A stretch of DNA of 64,000 nucleotides from Tabrizicola soli (lineage in GTDB: Bacteria; Pseudomonadota; Alphaproteobacteria; Rhodobacterales; Rhodobacteraceae). The position numbers were made by a program, and so were the translations under genes. Location: positions 62,001-126,000 of the forward strand of contig NZ_JAEACP010000012.1 of assembly GCF_015999335.1 (NCBI RefSeq), written 5' to 3'. The notes beneath the pieces were generated by a model, which saw only the letters and a program-made list of their open reading frames with translations, was not told where the DNA came from and searched no databases. Shown in pieces: positions 43,745 to 57,013 of the stretch; within the stretch, counting starts at the first letter, position 1, and every line of letters starts with the position of its first letter.

Positions 43745-45445
43745 TCAGGCCATCACCTCGAACCGATCCACGTCGACCATCCCGAAATCGGTGATCTTCA
43801 GATGCGGGATCACCGGCAGGGCCAGGAAGGCGAGCTGCAGGAACGGCTCCTCCAGCACCACCCCAAGCGAGCGCGCCGCCGCCCGCAGCGCGACCAGGCG
43901 CTCCCGCACCACCTCGAAGCTCTCCAGACTCATCAACCCCGCCACCGGCAGCGCCAGTTCGGCCAGAACGCGGCCGCCCTCGACCACCACGAAGCCTCCC
44001 TCGATCTCGCCCAGCCGGGTCGCCGCCAGCGCCATGTCGGCGTAATCCGCCCCGACCACCGCGATGTTGTGGTGATCGTGGCAGACCGTGGAGCCGATCG
44101 CCCCGCGCGCCAGCCCGAAGCCCTGCACGAACCCTGTCGCCCGGTTCCCGTTCACCCCGTGCCGCTCGATCACCGCGATCTTGACCAGGTCGCGCGCGAG
44201 GTCCGGCTTCTTGTCCCCGTCCTGCGGGGCGATGTCGAAGCTGCGGTGCTCGGTGATGATCTTGCCCGGCAGGATGCCGATGACCGGGGTCTCGACCCGG
44301 TTGCCACCCGTCCTGAAATCCGCGGCCCCGACCGGCGGGGCTTTGACCGAGCGCCGGGCCACCGGCGCCGTCGTGGCCCGCGCCGCGAAGGCCGCGTCAT
44401 CGGCCACCACGCCCCCCGCCAGCACCAGGCTGGCATGGCAACCCTCGAGGCTGTCGATCACCGCGATATCGGCCCGCTTGCCCGGCGCGATCAGACCGCG
44501 GTCCTTCAGCCCGAAGGCCTCGGCCGCGCTCAGGGAAGCCGCCCGGTAGACCGCCAGCACCGGCGCCCCCAGTTCGATGGCGGTGCGGATCATGTAGTCG
44601 AGATGCCCGTGCTCGCCGATGTCCAGCGGATTGCGGTCGTCGGTGCAGAAGGCAAGGTAGGGCGAAAACCGTTCCGTCAAGAGCCCCGCCAGCGCGTGCA
44701 GGTCCTTGGAGACCGAACCCTCGCGGATCAGAACCCGCATCCCCTTGCGCAGCTTCTCCAGCCCTTCCTCGTAAGAGGTCGCCTCATGCTCGGTGCGGAT
44801 CCCGGCCGCGATATAGCCGTTCAGGTCGTTGCCGCGCAGCAGGGGCGCGTGGCCGTCGATGTGGCGGCCCTGGAAGGCTTCCAGCTTCTCCAGGCAACCG
44901 GGGTCCTTCATCAGCACGCCGGGGTAGTTCATGAACTCGGCCAGGCCGATGACCTTGGGGTGGTCCATGAAGGGCACCAGATCGGCCGCCGACAGCCGCG
45001 CGCCCGTGGTCTCCATATGGGTCGAGGGCACGCAGGAGGACAGCTGCACGCGCAGGTCCATCACCAGTTGCGACGCGGACTCGAGAAAATACCGGATGCC
45101 GGTCATGCCGCAGACATTGGCGATCTCGTGCGGGTCGCAGATCGCCGTCGTCACCCCCCGCGGGGTCACGCAGCGGTCGAACTCGTGCGGCGTCACCAGC
45201 GAGGATTCCACATGCAGATGCGTGTCGATGAAGCCCGGCACCAGCACCCGGCCCGAGACGTCGATCTCGCGCTGTCCCGCATAGGTCCCGAAGACGCCGA
45301 CGATGGTGTCGCCGCAGATCGCCACGTCGGTTTCCACCAGATCGCCGGTGATCAGGTCGAACACCCGGCCGCCCTTCAGCACCAGATCGGCGGGGACAAG
45401 GCCGCGGCCCTGATCGATTCTGTCGGCAAGGGACGATTTCGGCAT
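43745..45445 (-). CDS. ade: Adenine deaminase
   Basis: 566 aa amidohydrolase (Ade/YicP type) converting adenine to hypoxanthine. Metal site [21 protein letters not shown], then [47 protein letters not shown] and [20 protein letters not shown]-terminal ade domain with [17 protein letters not shown] at 45445 with AAAGGAGAAAG upstream. No purine genes adjacent; deoD is 30 kb away. Divergent from the EamA transporter gene 36 nt away. Confidence 0.95.
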   Translation of the reverse strand: MPKSSLADRIDQGRGLVPADLVLKGGRVFDLITGDLVETDVAICGDTIVGVFGTYAGQREIDVSGRVLVPGFIDTHLHVESSLVTPHEFDRCVTPRGVTTAICDPHEIANVCGMTGIRYFLESASQLVMDLRVQLSSCVPSTHMETTGARLSAADLVPFMDHPKVIGLAEFMNYPGVLMKDPGCLEKLEAFQGRHIDGHAPLLRGNDLNGYIAAGIRTEHEATSYEEGLEKLRKGMRVLIREGSVSKDLHALAGLLTERFSPYLAFCTDDRNPLDIGEHGHLDYMIRTAIELGAPVLAVYRAASLSAAEAFGLKDRGLIAPGKRADIAVIDSLEGCHASLVLAGGVVADDAAFAARATTAPVARRSVKAPPVGAADFRTGGNRVETPVIGILPGKIITEHRSFDIAPQDGDKKPDLARDLVKIAVIERHGVNGNRATGFVQGFGLARGAIGSTVCHDHHNIAVVGADYADMALAATRLGEIEGGFVVVEGGRVLAELALPVAGLMSLESFEVVRERLVALRAAARSLGVVLEEPFLQLAFLALPVIPHLKITDFGMVDVDRFEVMA

Positions 45446-45481
45446 GGCTTTCTCCTTTCCGATCAGGGAACCTGAAAGCCG

Positions 45482-46441
45482 ATGCGGCGTCCAGTGGCCG
45501 TGACCGAAACGGACCTTTCCATGCGCCCCCTGCGCGGCATTGCCTTCAAGCTCGGCTCTGTCCTGGTGTTCATCGTCATGTCCTCGCTGATCAAGGCGAC
45601 GGCGCAGCATGTGCCGGCGGGGCAGGCGGTGTTCTTCCGGTCCTTCTTCGCGATTCCGGTGATCGTGGGCTGGCTTGCCGTCCAGCGCGAACTTGCGACG
45701 GGACTGAGGACCGCCAATCCGCTGGGGCATGTCTGGCGGGGGGTGGCGGGGACCATGGCGATGGGGCTGGGCTTCGCGGGCCTGGGCTATCTGCCGCTGC
45801 CCGAGGTGACGGCCATCGGCTATGCCGCGCCGCTGTTGACGGTGATCTTCGCCGCGATGTTCCTGGGCGAGGAGGTGCGGGCCTTCCGCATCTCGGCCGT
45901 GGCCCTGGGCATGGTCGGGGTGCTGATCGTGCTGGCCCCGCGCCTGTCCATCGACCCCGGCAGCGCCGGCATCGCCGAGACCCTGGGCGCGATGCTGGTC
46001 CTTGGCGGCGCGGTCTTTGCCGCGCTGGCGCAGGTCTTCGTCCGCCGCCTGGTGCAGACCGAGGTGACGGCGGCCATCGTCTTCTACTTCTCGCTGACCG
46101 CGACGCTTCTGTCGCTGGTCACGCTGCCCTTCGGCTGGGTCTGGCCCACGCCCGCAGAGGCCGCGCTACTGGTCACGGCGGGGCTTCTGGGCGGAGTGGG
46201 GCAGATCCTCCTGACCTCAAGCTACCGCGAGGCCGATGCCTCGCTGGTGGCGCCCTTCGACTATGCCTCGATGCTCTTCGCGCTGGGGATCGGCTATTTC
46301 GTCTTTGCCGAAGTGCCGACCCTGCCGATGCTGGCCGGTGCGGCGCTGATCGTGACGGCCGGAATCCTGATCATCTGGCGCGAGCGCAGGCTGGGGCTGG
46401 AGCGGGCGCGGCAAAGGAAGGCGATGACGCCGCAGGGCTAG
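45482..46441 (+). CDS. EamA/RhaT family (DMT) transporter
   Basis: 319 aa inner-membrane protein with about ten hydrophobic helices in two EamA halves (first half from residue 20, second from about 165). [15 protein letters not shown] and [21 protein letters not shown] in the first half, and [24 protein letters not shown] in the second are typical of the S-adenosylmethionine/amino-acid-exporter subgroup of DMT. An in-frame ATG at 45521 may be the true start. Ends with a 4-nt overlap with convergent liuC. Confidence 0.85.
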   Translation: MRRPVAVTETDLSMRPLRGIAFKLGSVLVFIVMSSLIKATAQHVPAGQAVFFRSFFAIPVIVGWLAVQRELATGLRTANPLGHVWRGVAGTMAMGLGFAGLGYLPLPEVTAIGYAAPLLTVIFAAMFLGEEVRAFRISAVALGMVGVLIVLAPRLSIDPGSAGIAETLGAMLVLGGAVFAALAQVFVRRLVQTEVTAAIVFYFSLTATLLSLVTLPFGWVWPTPAEAALLVTAGLLGGVGQILLTSSYREADASLVAPFDYASMLFALGIGYFVFAEVPTLPMLAGAALIVTAGILIIWRERRLGLERARQRKAMTPQG

Positions 46442-47226
46442 GCCTGCCGCCAAGGCGGGGATTTGCGGTCCAGGAAGGCCGCGATGCCGAGACGGGCCTC
46501 TTCGCCTTCCCAGATGTCGGCGAGGCGGCGGATGCTGTCCTCGATCACCGCCGCGTCGATCCGGGGGCCAAGCGCGCGGGCCAGCCGCTTTGCGGCGGCG
46601 ACGGCGGCGGGGGCGGCGGCAAGATAGGGCGCGACCTCGGCCTCGATGGCGACGTCGAGCGCGTCCGGTTCCACCGCGCGGGCGATGAGGCCCAGCCGTT
46701 CGGCCTCGTCCGCATCGAAGGCGCGGGCCGACATGAAGACGCGGCGGGCGCGGCCCTCGCCGATCCGGGCCAGGACATAGGGGCCGATGGTCGCGGGGAT
46801 CAGGCCAAGCCGGGTCTCGGAAAAGCAGAAGCCGGTGCCCCGTGCCGCGAGGGCCACGTCGCAGACGCAGGCGAGGCCCAGGCCGCCGCCATAGGCCCCG
46901 CCGTGCAGCCTGCCGATCAGCGGCGCGGGGATCGTGTTCAGCGCCTGCAGCATTCCGGCCAGTTTCCCGGCCTCGCGGATTCTTTGCGCCCGGTCGGCCT
47001 CGACCTGCGCCTTCATCCAGGCAAGGTCGCCGCCCGCGCAGAAGACGGGGCCCGCGCCGGACAGCACGATGGCCCGCGTCGCGGGATTCTGTCCGACGGT
47101 GGACGCGAATTCGGTCAGTTCGGCGATCATGGCCGGGGACAGGACATTGCGCCGCTCGGGCGTGTTCAGGACCAGCCGGACCACGCCGCGCGGATCGGTG
47201 GTGACGTCCAGGGTCTGCCAGGTCAT
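46438..47226 (-). CDS. liuC: Enoyl-CoA hydratase/isomerase, probable 3-methylglutaconyl-CoA hydratase
   Basis: 262 aa crotonase fold. VLNTPERRNVLSPAMIAELT, the oxyanion-hole segments GPVFCAGGDLAWMK and HGGAYGGGLGLACVCDVALA, and FSETRLGLIPATIGPYVL with the catalytic acidic residue. Context identifies the substrate: last gene of an isovaleryl/methylcrotonyl-CoA operon, so it should hydrate 3-methylglutaconyl-CoA to HMG-CoA. Start overlaps the liuE stop by 4 nt (ATGA). Confidence 0.88.
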   Translation of the reverse strand: MTWQTLDVTTDPRGVVRLVLNTPERRNVLSPAMIAELTEFASTVGQNPATRAIVLSGAGPVFCAGGDLAWMKAQVEADRAQRIREAGKLAGMLQALNTIPAPLIGRLHGGAYGGGLGLACVCDVALAARGTGFCFSETRLGLIPATIGPYVLARIGEGRARRVFMSARAFDADEAERLGLIARAVEPDALDVAIEAEVAPYLAAAPAAVAAAKRLARALGPRIDAAVIEDSIRRLADIWEGEEARLGIAAFLDRKSPPWRQA

Positions 47227-48072
47227 GGCGCGCTCCTCAGGCTGCGGGCGAAGCTGGCGGCACCGGCCAGCCGGTCGGGATCAAGGCCGGTGGCAAGGCC
47301 TTGGGACTGCAGGAAGGCGGCCACCGTCTCGGTCGCGACATTGCCTTTGGCGCCGGGCGCATAGGGGCAGCCGCCAAGGCCGCCGACCGAGGTGTCGAAG
47401 ACCCGCAGCCCAAGGTCGAGGCTGGTCGCGATGTTCTGCAGGGCAAGGCCCCGCGTGTCGTGGTAGTGCCCGGCAAGGCGGTCGGCGGGCAGGCGTTCCA
47501 GCACCGCCTTCAGCATCCGGCCGATGGTTTCGGGCGTGCCCGCGCCCAGGGTGTCGCCCAGGCTGATCCGCTGGCAACCCATGGCCGCCAGAGCCGCGGC
47601 CAGATCGGCCACCGCCCCAGGAGCGACGGGACCGTCATAGGGGCAATCCGTGACGCAGGAGACATAGCCCCGGACCGGGATCGACTTCTCCGCCGCCTGG
47701 GCCAGCACCGGGCGGAAGCGGTCCAGGCTTTCGGCGACGGAACAGTTGATGTTGCGCTGCGAGAAACCTTCGGAGGCCGAGGCGAAGACCGCAACCTCGT
47801 CCGCCCCGGCGGCGAGGGCGTGCTCAAAGCCCTGGAGGTTGGGCGTCAGCGCCGCATAGCACACTCCCGGCCTGCGCGTGATCCCGGCCATGACCTCGGC
47901 CGCGTCGGCAAGCTGCGGCACCCATTTCGGGCTGACGAAACTGGTCACCTCGATATGGCTAAAACCGCAGTCGGAAAGCTGGTCGACAAGGCGGATCTTG
48001 TCGGGGGTGGCGATCGGCCGGGCCTCGTTCTGCAGCCCGTCGCGGGGGCCGACCTCGTAGAGGGTGACGTGA

Positions 48073-48080
<8 letters not shown>
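47223..48080 (-). CDS. liuE: Hydroxymethylglutaryl-CoA lyase
   Basis: 285 aa TIM-barrel lyase splitting HMG-CoA to acetyl-CoA and acetoacetate. YEVGPRDGLQNEARPI is the metal/substrate motif, ISLGDTLGAGTPETI and HYHDTRGLALQNI give metal ligands (Asp, His), and GGLGGCPYAPGAKGNVATE contains the catalytic Cys loop. It overlaps the end of liuD by 8 nt and liuC by 4 nt. Last step of leucine breakdown. Confidence 0.96.
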
Positions 48081-50076
<1,996 letters not shown>

Positions 50077-50083
50077 CCGGGCC

Positions 50084-51691
50084 TCACATGCGGAACAGGC
50101 CAAAGCGCGTCGGCGGGATCGGGGCGTTCAGCGTGGCAGACAGCGACAGGGCCAGCACCGCCCGCGTCTGGCGGGGGTCGATGATCCCGTCGTCCCACAG
50201 CCTTGCCGAGGCGTAGAGCGGGTGCGACTGGCGCTCGAACATCTCCAGCGTCGGGCGCTTGAACTCGGCCTCCTCTTCTTGCGACCAACTGCCGCCCTGG
50301 CGCTGGATCGCCTCGCGGCGGACGGTGGCAAGGACGCCCGCCGCCTGCTCGCCGCCCATGACGGAGATCCGGCTGTTGGGCCAGGTCCAGAGGAAGCGCG
50401 GCCCGTAGGCGCGGCCGCACATGCCGTAATTGCCCGCCCCGAACGAGCCGCCCACGATCATAGTGATCTTCGGCACCTGCACCGTGGCGACGGCGGTGAC
50501 CAGCTTCGCGCCATCCTTGGCGATACCCCGGTTTTCCGCCGTCCGGCCGACCATGAAGCCCGAGATGTTCTGCAGGAACACCAGCGGAATGCCGCGCTGG
50601 GCGCAAAGCTCGACGAAATGCGCGGCCTTCAGCGCGCTTTCCGAAAAGATCACCCCGTTGTTGCCGATGATGCCGACGGGTATTCCCATCACATGGGCGA
50701 AACCGCAGGTGATGGTCGTGCCATAGCGCGGCTTGAACTCGTCATAGCGCGAGCCGTCGACGGTGCGGGCGATCAGCTCGCGGATGTCCCAGGGGGTTTT
50801 CAGGCCGGGCGGGACAAGGCCCAGGATCTCTTCAGGGTCGAAGGCCGGGTCCTCGGGGGATTGCAGGGCGACGGCGGGGCTTTTGCGGCGGTTCAGGGTC
50901 GCCACGGCGCGACGGGCAAGGGCGAGGGCATGGGCGTCGTCCTCGGCCAGAAGGTCGGCCACGCCGGAAAGGCGGGTGTGCACGTCGCCGCCGCCCAGTT
51001 CTTCGGCGCTGACGACCTCTCCTGTCGCGGCCTTCACCAGGGGCGGGCCGGCGAGGAAGATCGTCCCCTGGTCCTTCACGATGATCGTCACATCCGACAT
51101 GGCCGGCACATAGGCCCCGCCCGCGGTGCAGGATCCCATGACGACGGCAATCTGCGCGATGCCCTGCGCCGACATGTTGGCCTGGTTGAAGAAGATCCGG
51201 CCGAAATGGTCGCGGTCGGGAAAGACCTCGTCCTGGTTGGGCAGGTTCGCGCCGCCGCTGTCGACCAGATAGACGCAGGGCAGGCGGTTCTCGGCAGCGA
51301 TCTCCTGCGCGCGCAGGTGCTTCTTCACCGTCATCGGGAAATAGGTGCCGCCCTTCACCGTGGCGTCGTTGGCGAGGATCATCACCTCCTGCCCCTCGAC
51401 CCGGCCGATCCCGGCGATCAGCCCGGCCGAGGGGCTGGCGCCGTCGTAAAGCCCATGAGCGGCGAACAGGCCGATCTCCAGGAAGGGCGAGCCGGGGTCG
51501 AGCAGCCGGTCGATGCGTTCGCGCGGCAGAAGCTTGCCCCTGCTCTGGTGCAGGCCGCGGGCCTTGTCGCCGCCACCGGCAAGGGCCAGCGTGGCGGCAG
51601 TCTTCACGGTCTCCAGCGCGGCAAGGTTGACGGCCTGGTTGGCGCGGAACGCCTCGCTGCGGGGCGAGATCGCCGAGGTCAGGATCGTCAT
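50084..51691 (-). CDS. liuB: 3-methylcrotonyl-CoA carboxylase, beta (carboxyltransferase) subunit
   Basis: 535 aa. [41 protein letters not shown] and [13 protein letters not shown] near the N-terminus, then [42 protein letters not shown] and [13 protein letters not shown], matching MccB rather than PccB (which lacks the last blocks in this form). Transfers the carboxyl group from biotin to 3-methylcrotonyl-CoA. Overlaps the liuA stop by 4 nt. Confidence 0.96.
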   Translation of the reverse strand: MTILTSAISPRSEAFRANQAVNLAALETVKTAATLALAGGGDKARGLHQSRGKLLPRERIDRLLDPGSPFLEIGLFAAHGLYDGASPSAGLIAGIGRVEGQEVMILANDATVKGGTYFPMTVKKHLRAQEIAAENRLPCVYLVDSGGANLPNQDEVFPDRDHFGRIFFNQANMSAQGIAQIAVVMGSCTAGGAYVPAMSDVTIIVKDQGTIFLAGPPLVKAATGEVVSAEELGGGDVHTRLSGVADLLAEDDAHALALARRAVATLNRRKSPAVALQSPEDPAFDPEEILGLVPPGLKTPWDIRELIARTVDGSRYDEFKPRYGTTITCGFAHVMGIPVGIIGNNGVIFSESALKAAHFVELCAQRGIPLVFLQNISGFMVGRTAENRGIAKDGAKLVTAVATVQVPKITMIVGGSFGAGNYGMCGRAYGPRFLWTWPNSRISVMGGEQAAGVLATVRREAIQRQGGSWSQEEEAEFKRPTLEMFERQSHPLYASARLWDDGIIDPRQTRAVLALSLSATLNAPIPPTRFGLFRM

Positions 51692-52854
51692 GCCCCCATC
51701 GCCCCCATCAATTCGCGCCCGATCAGCATGCGGCGGATCTCGCTGGTGCCCGCGCCGATCTCCATGAGCTTCGCGTCGCGGAAGATGCGGGCGACGGCTG
51801 CGTCGTTCAGGAAGCCCGCGCCGCCCATCGCCTGCACGGACTGGTGCGCCACCTCCATCGCCATCTCCGAGGCGTAAAGCACGCAGGCCGCCGCATCCTG
51901 GCGCGTGACCTGGCCCCGGTCGCAGGCGCGGGCGACGGCGTAGACATAGGCCCGGGCCGAGTTCAGCTTGGTGTAGATGTCGGCGATCTTGCCCTGCATC
52001 AGCTGGAACTGCCCGATGCTTTGCCCGAACTGCTTGCGGCTGACCATGTAGGGCATGATCTCGTCCAGGCAGGCGGCCATGATGCCGGTGCCGATGCCCG
52101 AAAGCACAACCCGTTCATAGTCGAGGCCGGACATCAGGACGCGCACGCCCTTGCCCTCGGCCCCCAGCACGTTCCCGGCCGGGACGGCAACATCCTCGAA
52201 GATCAGCTCGCCGGTGTTCGACCCCCGCATCCCCAGCTTGTCGAAATGCGGCGAGGTGCGGAAGCCCGGCATGGTCCGCTCCACCAGGAAGGCGGTGATG
52301 CCCTTCGATCCCGCCTGCGGGTCGGTCTTGGCATAGACCACCAGCACATCGGCGTCGGGGCCATTGGTGATCCAGTATTTCGTGCCGTTCAGGATGTAGT
52401 GGTCGCCGCGCTTCTCGGCGCGCAGCGTCATCGACACCACATCCGACCCGGCCCCGGCCTCGGACATGGCCAGCGCGCCGACCTGGGTGCCAGCGATCAG
52501 GCCGGGCAGGTATTTTCGCTTCTGCGCCTCGGTCCCGTTCAGCGCGATCTGGTTGACGCAGAGGTTGGAATGCGCGCCGTAGCTCAGCGAGACCGAGGCC
52601 GAGGCGCGGGCGATCTCCTCCACCGCGACGACATGGGCGAGGTAGCCCAGCCCTGCGCCGCCATGGGCCTCGGGCACGGTGATGCCGAGAAGACCAAGCT
52701 CGCCCATCTCGGGCCAAAGCTCCGCCGGGAAGGCGTTCCGCCGGTCGATCTCCGCCGCCATCGGCCTGACCCGGTCCTGCGCCCAGCGGTGGACCATCTC
52801 GCGCAGCGCCTCGACATCCTCGCCCAGATCGAAACCCATCGAACCCAGAAACAT
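51688..52854 (-). CDS. liuA: Isovaleryl-CoA dehydrogenase
   Basis: 388 aa FAD-dependent acyl-CoA dehydrogenase. [35 protein letters not shown] and [21 protein letters not shown] are family motifs. The Glu in [15 protein letters not shown] (about residue 254) is the IVD-specific catalytic base position. [26 protein letters not shown] closes the protein. Located 9 nt after the indolepyruvate oxidoreductase stop, and 4 nt overlapped by liuB. An in-frame ATG lies at 52839. Confidence 0.96.
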   Translation of the reverse strand: MFLGSMGFDLGEDVEALREMVHRWAQDRVRPMAAEIDRRNAFPAELWPEMGELGLLGITVPEAHGGAGLGYLAHVVAVEEIARASASVSLSYGAHSNLCVNQIALNGTEAQKRKYLPGLIAGTQVGALAMSEAGAGSDVVSMTLRAEKRGDHYILNGTKYWITNGPDADVLVVYAKTDPQAGSKGITAFLVERTMPGFRTSPHFDKLGMRGSNTGELIFEDVAVPAGNVLGAEGKGVRVLMSGLDYERVVLSGIGTGIMAACLDEIMPYMVSRKQFGQSIGQFQLMQGKIADIYTKLNSARAYVYAVARACDRGQVTRQDAAACVLYASEMAMEVAHQSVQAMGGAGFLNDAAVARIFRDAKLMEIGAGTSEIRRMLIGRELMGAMGA

Positions 52855-52863
52855 TCCGTCCCC

Positions 52864-55800
52864 CTATTCCGCCGCCGTTGCCAACGGTCTTTGCTCTTGC
52901 AGCGCCGCCCGCAGCGCGTCGCGCCGTTCCATCTGCCGGGCGAAGGCCGTCTCCTTGACCGGACCATAGCCCCGAATCTCCTGCGGCAGGGCCAGAAGTT
53001 CGCGCAGGAGCGGCAGGGTTTCCGCCGAAAGCACCCGCTCGGCGAGATCGAGGTCGGCCTCGTAAAGCGCGATCAGCCGGCGCTCCATCCGGCGGTCGGC
53101 GGTATGGCCGAAGGGATCGGCCCAGGTGCCGCGCAGGCGTTTCAACCGGGCGAGGACGCCGAGGACCGGCAGGATCCAGGGTCCGAACTCGCGCTTGCGA
53201 GGGCGGCCGTCTGCAGCCTTGCCCGGCAGGATCGGCGGGGCGAGGTTCAGGGAGATACGGTAGGGACCTTCGAACTCGGCCTCCAGCCCGGCGCGGAAGG
53301 CGGGGTCGGAATAAAGCCGCGCGACCTCGTATTCGTCCTTGTAGGCCAGGACCTTGGCATAGGTCTCGGCGGCGGTGCGGATCAGGTCCCCGGCCCCGAT
53401 CCGGTCCGCGGCCCTGCCGATCCGGTCCAGCCGGGCGCGGTAGCGGTCGGCAAGGGCCGCGTCCTGATAGGCGCGCAAGTGGTCGGCGCGGCGGTCGATC
53501 AGCGCCGGAAGCGACGGCGCCTCGGGCGCCGCCTTCGTACCGGCAAGCGCCGCGACCCGCGCGGGGTCATGCGCCAGGAGCCGGCCCCAGTTGAAGGCAT
53601 CGGTGGTGGATTGCACCGCCGTCCCGTTCAGCGCGATGGCCTGCAGGATCGACTCCCGCGCGAGAGGGATCAGGCCAAGTTGCCAGGCATAGCCCACCAT
53701 CATCAGGTTCGCGCCGATTTCGTCTCCGGTCAGGCCCCTAGCCAGCGCCGAGAAGTTCAGGAAATTCCGCGACGACCGCGTGGCCTGCGCGACCGAGGCC
53801 TCGACCTGCGCCTCCTTGAAGTCGAAATCTCGGTGGCGGATGAAGTCCGAGACCGGCGTGATGCGGGTGTTCAGCACCACCTCGGTCCGGGCCGGATCGC
53901 AGAGAAGGATGCTGTCCTTCGACGCCGCGACCACCGAATCCGCCGCCAGCAGCAGATCGGCCGAGCCCGCAGCGATCCGGGGCGCGGCGATCGGCCGGTC
54001 GGGGCGCGAGATGCGGACATTGCTCATCACCGCGCCGCCTTTCTGCGCAAGGCCCGCCATGTCCAGCACCATCGGGATCTTGCCGTCGACATGCGCCGCC
54101 ATCCCCAGGATCGCGCTGATCGTCAGCACCCCTGTTCCCCCCACCCCCGCCAGCGCCAGGTTCCAGGCGCGTTCGATCTTCGGCAGTTCCGGCTCGGGCA
54201 GGGCCGAGACATCCGCCCCCGCCTGTGGCCTTGCCTTGCGCAGGGTCGCGCCCCTCACGGTCACGAACGAGGGGCAGAAGCCCTTGAGGCAGGAATAATC
54301 CTTGTTGCAGGCCGACTGGTTGATCTTGCGCTTGCGGCCGAGGTCGGTCTCCAGCGGCTCGACCGCAACGCAGTTCGACGTCTCCGAGCAATCGCCACAG
54401 CCCTCGCAGACCGCCGGATTGATCCAGAGGCGGAGGTCGGGGTCCTCCATCTCTCCGCGCTTGCGGCGCCGGCGCTTTTCGGCGGCGCAGGTCTGTTCGT
54501 AGACGATGATCGTCACGCCCGGCACCTCGCGCAGTTCCAGCATCACCGCGTCGATCTCGTCGCGGTGGCGGACCTCGGTGCCCTTGGCCAGGTCGGCGGC
54601 GCGATAGGTCTCGGGCTTGTCCGACATCAGGACGACGCGGGCCACGCGCTCGTTGTGGACCAGGTGGGTGATCTGCTCGGGCGTCAGCACCCCGTCGATC
54701 GGCTGGCCGCCGGTCATGGCGACGGCGTCGTTGAACAGGATCTTGTAGGTGACATTGGCGCCCGCCGCGACCGACTGGCGGATCGCCATATGGCCCGAGT
54801 GGAAATAGGTGCCGTCGCCCAGATTGACGAAACGGTGCCTCTCGTCGGTGAAATGCTGGATCGCGGTCCAGGGCACGCCCTCGCCGCCCATCTGCGACAG
54901 GGTCTCGGTCCGGCGGTCCATCCAGATCGCCATGTAATGGCAGCCGATCCCCGCCATGGCCGTCGATCCCTCCGGCACGCGGGTCGAGGTGTTGTGCGGG
55001 CAGCCGGCGCAGTAATAGGGCACGCGCAGCACGGGGGGCACATGGCCGGCCGCCCGCGCCTCGGCCCGGTGCAGCGCCTCGGCCCGCGCGCGCAGATGGG
55101 CGGCAAGGCTTTCGGGCAGGTCCAGCCGCAGAAGCCGCTCGGCGATGGCCCCGGCCACCCGCGCCACCGTCAGCCCGGCGGAAAGGCTGAGGAACGGCTG
55201 GTCCTTCTCGTCGAACTTGCCGACGATGCGCGGGCGCACGTCGCTGCGCCAGTTGAACAGCTCCTGCTTGATCTGGTTCTCGATGATCTCGCGGCGTTCC
55301 TCGACGACCAGCACCTCCTCCAGCCCCTGCGAGAAGGCGCGGATGCCCTCGGGTTCCAGCGGCCAGGGCATGCGCACCTTGTAGAGCCGTAGCCCGATCA
55401 CCGCCTGCTCCGCCGCGCCCAGGCCCAGTTCGGCCAGCGCCTGCCGCACGTCCTCATAGGCCTTGCCCGAGGCGACGATCCCGAAGCGGTCGCGGCCATG
55501 GGTGGTGATCAGCCGGTCCACCCCGTTGGCGCGGGCGAAGGCGATGGCGGCATAGCCCTTGTGCTCCTGCAACCGCTCGTCCTGCACCAGCGGCGGATCG
55601 GGCCAGCGCAGGCCGAGGCCGCCGGGCGGCAGCGCGAAGTCCGGGGGCAGCACGAATTGCCGCGCCTCCTGCGCCAGGTCCACGACCGAGGAGATCTCGA
55701 CCGTCTCCGAGATCACCTTGAAGCCGACCCAGCAGCCCGAGAAGCGCGACATGGCGATGCCCAGCAGACCCATCTCCAGGAATTCATGGATCGACGAGGG

Positions 55801-56307
55801 GTAGAGCATCGGCATCAGCGCCGAGATGAAGGCATGGTCCGACTGGTGCGGGATCGAGCTGGACTTGCAGGTGTGGTCATCCCCCGCGATCGCCAGCACG
55901 CCGCCATGCGGGGCGGTGCCCGCCGCATTCGCGTGCTTGAACACATCGCCCGAGCGATCCACGCCCGGACCCTTGCCATACCAGATGCCCAGGACCCCGT
56001 CCTTGCGTGCGCCCTTCGACAGATGCACCTGCTGGCTGCCCCAGACCGCCGTGGCCGCCAGGTCTTCGTTCAGGCCCGGCTGGAACACCACCCCGTGCCG
56101 GTCCAGGAACTTCCGCGCCTTGACCAGCTGCTGGTCATAGCCGCCCAGGGGAGAGCCGCGATAGCCCGAGATGAAACAGCCCGTGTCCAGCCCCGCCGCC
56201 CGGTCGCGGCGCATCTGGGTCATGGGCAGGCGGACCAGGGCTTGCGTCCCGGTCATGAAGACCGAACCCGCCTCGGCCGCGTATTTGTCGTCAAGCGAGA
56301 TGGCCAT
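52864..56307 (-). CDS. Indolepyruvate:ferredoxin oxidoreductase, IorA-IorB fusion
   Basis: 1147 aa. N-terminal TPP-enzyme pyrimidine-binding half (RDRAAGLDTGCFISGYRGSP, WGSQQVHLSKGARKDG), TPP-binding core (VPYYCAGCPHNTSTRVPEG, GIGCHYMAIWMDR, FVNLGDGTYFHSGH), an iron-sulfur segment (AVCEGCGDCSETSNC and ACNKDYSCLKGFCPSF), then the gamma-like IorB half (LALAGVGGTGVLTISAIL, QKGGAVMSNVRI). It oxidatively decarboxylates 2-oxo acids, classically arylpyruvates, to acyl-CoA. It is the first gene of an operon with liuA, 9 nt away, so a branched-chain oxo-acid substrate is possible. ATG at 56307 follows AAAGGAC. Confidence 0.92.
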   Translation of the reverse strand: MAISLDDKYAAEAGSVFMTGTQALVRLPMTQMRRDRAAGLDTGCFISGYRGSPLGGYDQQLVKARKFLDRHGVVFQPGLNEDLAATAVWGSQQVHLSKGARKDGVLGIWYGKGPGVDRSGDVFKHANAAGTAPHGGVLAIAGDDHTCKSSSIPHQSDHAFISALMPMLYPSSIHEFLEMGLLGIAMSRFSGCWVGFKVISETVEISSVVDLAQEARQFVLPPDFALPPGGLGLRWPDPPLVQDERLQEHKGYAAIAFARANGVDRLITTHGRDRFGIVASGKAYEDVRQALAELGLGAAEQAVIGLRLYKVRMPWPLEPEGIRAFSQGLEEVLVVEERREIIENQIKQELFNWRSDVRPRIVGKFDEKDQPFLSLSAGLTVARVAGAIAERLLRLDLPESLAAHLRARAEALHRAEARAAGHVPPVLRVPYYCAGCPHNTSTRVPEGSTAMAGIGCHYMAIWMDRRTETLSQMGGEGVPWTAIQHFTDERHRFVNLGDGTYFHSGHMAIRQSVAAGANVTYKILFNDAVAMTGGQPIDGVLTPEQITHLVHNERVARVVLMSDKPETYRAADLAKGTEVRHRDEIDAVMLELREVPGVTIIVYEQTCAAEKRRRRKRGEMEDPDLRLWINPAVCEGCGDCSETSNCVAVEPLETDLGRKRKINQSACNKDYSCLKGFCPSFVTVRGATLRKARPQAGADVSALPEPELPKIERAWNLALAGVGGTGVLTISAILGMAAHVDGKIPMVLDMAGLAQKGGAVMSNVRISRPDRPIAAPRIAAGSADLLLAADSVVAASKDSILLCDPARTEVVLNTRITPVSDFIRHRDFDFKEAQVEASVAQATRSSRNFLNFSALARGLTGDEIGANLMMVGYAWQLGLIPLARESILQAIALNGTAVQSTTDAFNWGRLLAHDPARVAALAGTKAAPEAPSLPALIDRRADHLRAYQDAALADRYRARLDRIGRAADRIGAGDLIRTAAETYAKVLAYKDEYEVARLYSDPAFRAGLEAEFEGPYRISLNLAPPILPGKAADGRPRKREFGPWILPVLGVLARLKRLRGTWADPFGHTADRRMERRLIALYEADLDLAERVLSAETLPLLRELLALPQEIRGYGPVKETAFARQMERRDALRAALQEQRPLATAAE

Positions 56308-56401
56308 GCGCGCGTCCTTTCTCTCGGACCCCCTGTGGCAACACTCTAGGACCGGCCGACGGGACAAGGTCTCTATTGCTGACCTGCTTGTCGGCGACCT
56401 T

Positions 56402-56420
56402 GGAACACCGTACCTGTTCC
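56402..56420. promoter_or_regulatory. Inverted repeat between the oxidoreductase and Lrp genes
   Basis: GGAACA-N7-TGTTCC, 19 bp, in the 182-bp divergent promoter region; 95 nt from the oxidoreductase start and 70 nt from the Lrp-type start. Candidate binding site for the Lrp/AsnC protein. Confidence 0.4.
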
Positions 56421-56489
56421 TTGCGTCTTCAAGGCAATATGGTGCTCTGTCGGGCGAGTTTCCACCTGCCTGTCGCTTGAGGAGGAAAG

Positions 56490-56948
56490 ATGCAGCTGGA
56501 CGAACCCGACCGCCGCATCCTGCGTGCCCTGCAGGATGAGCCCGAACTGACCCTGCGCGAGCTGGGCGAGGTCACCGGCCTCAGCCATTCCCCGTGCTGG
56601 CGGCGGCTCAAACGGTTGCAGGACGAGGGGGCGATCAGCCCGAAGCGCTTCGTCGTCGATCCCGAGGCGGTGGGCTTCGAGATCCTGGTCCTGTGCTTCG
56701 TCAAGATCTCGCACCACCAGCGCGACCGCCTGCGCGCCTTCGAGGAGGCGGTGGTCAAGGTGCCCGAGGTCATGCAGTGCCATTCGCTGACCGGCGAATA
56801 CGACTATGTGCTGCAGGTCGTGGCGACCAGCGTGCGGGACTACGAGGCAACGGTGAAGAACGCGCTGGTCGAGTTGCCCAATGTGCAGTCGATCAACACC
56901 AGCTTCACGTTGAAGCGGGTCAAGCACACGCTGAACGTGCCGGTCTAG
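56490..56948 (+). CDS. Lrp/AsnC family transcriptional regulator
   Basis: 152 aa. HTH at residues 4-55 (LDEPDRRILRALQDEPELTL, then LGEVTGLSHSPCWRRLKRLQ), RAM effector domain from about 70 (FEILVLCFVKISHH, HSLTGEYDYVLQVVATSVRDYE). Standard length. Divergent from the 2-oxo-acid oxidoreductase/liu operon, a classical position for a local activator or repressor that senses branched-chain or aromatic amino acids. AGGAGGAAAG precedes the ATG. Confidence 0.93.
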   Translation: MQLDEPDRRILRALQDEPELTLRELGEVTGLSHSPCWRRLKRLQDEGAISPKRFVVDPEAVGFEILVLCFVKISHHQRDRLRAFEEAVVKVPEVMQCHSLTGEYDYVLQVVATSVRDYEATVKNALVELPNVQSINTSFTLKRVKHTLNVPV

Positions 56949-57013
56949 AAATCCGCCTTCAGTCCGCGCGGGCGCCGGTGCATCCTGTGCGCAGGACGCA
57001 AGGGAGGTAAAGG

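Noticed and set aside
51844-55392. Plus-strand open frame of about 1180 codons opposite liuA and the oxidoreductase gene
   Set aside because: It is the reverse frame of two clear genes. The translated sequence has no recognisable motif, and its composition (Arg, Gly, Asp, His) reflects codon bias of the opposite strand.
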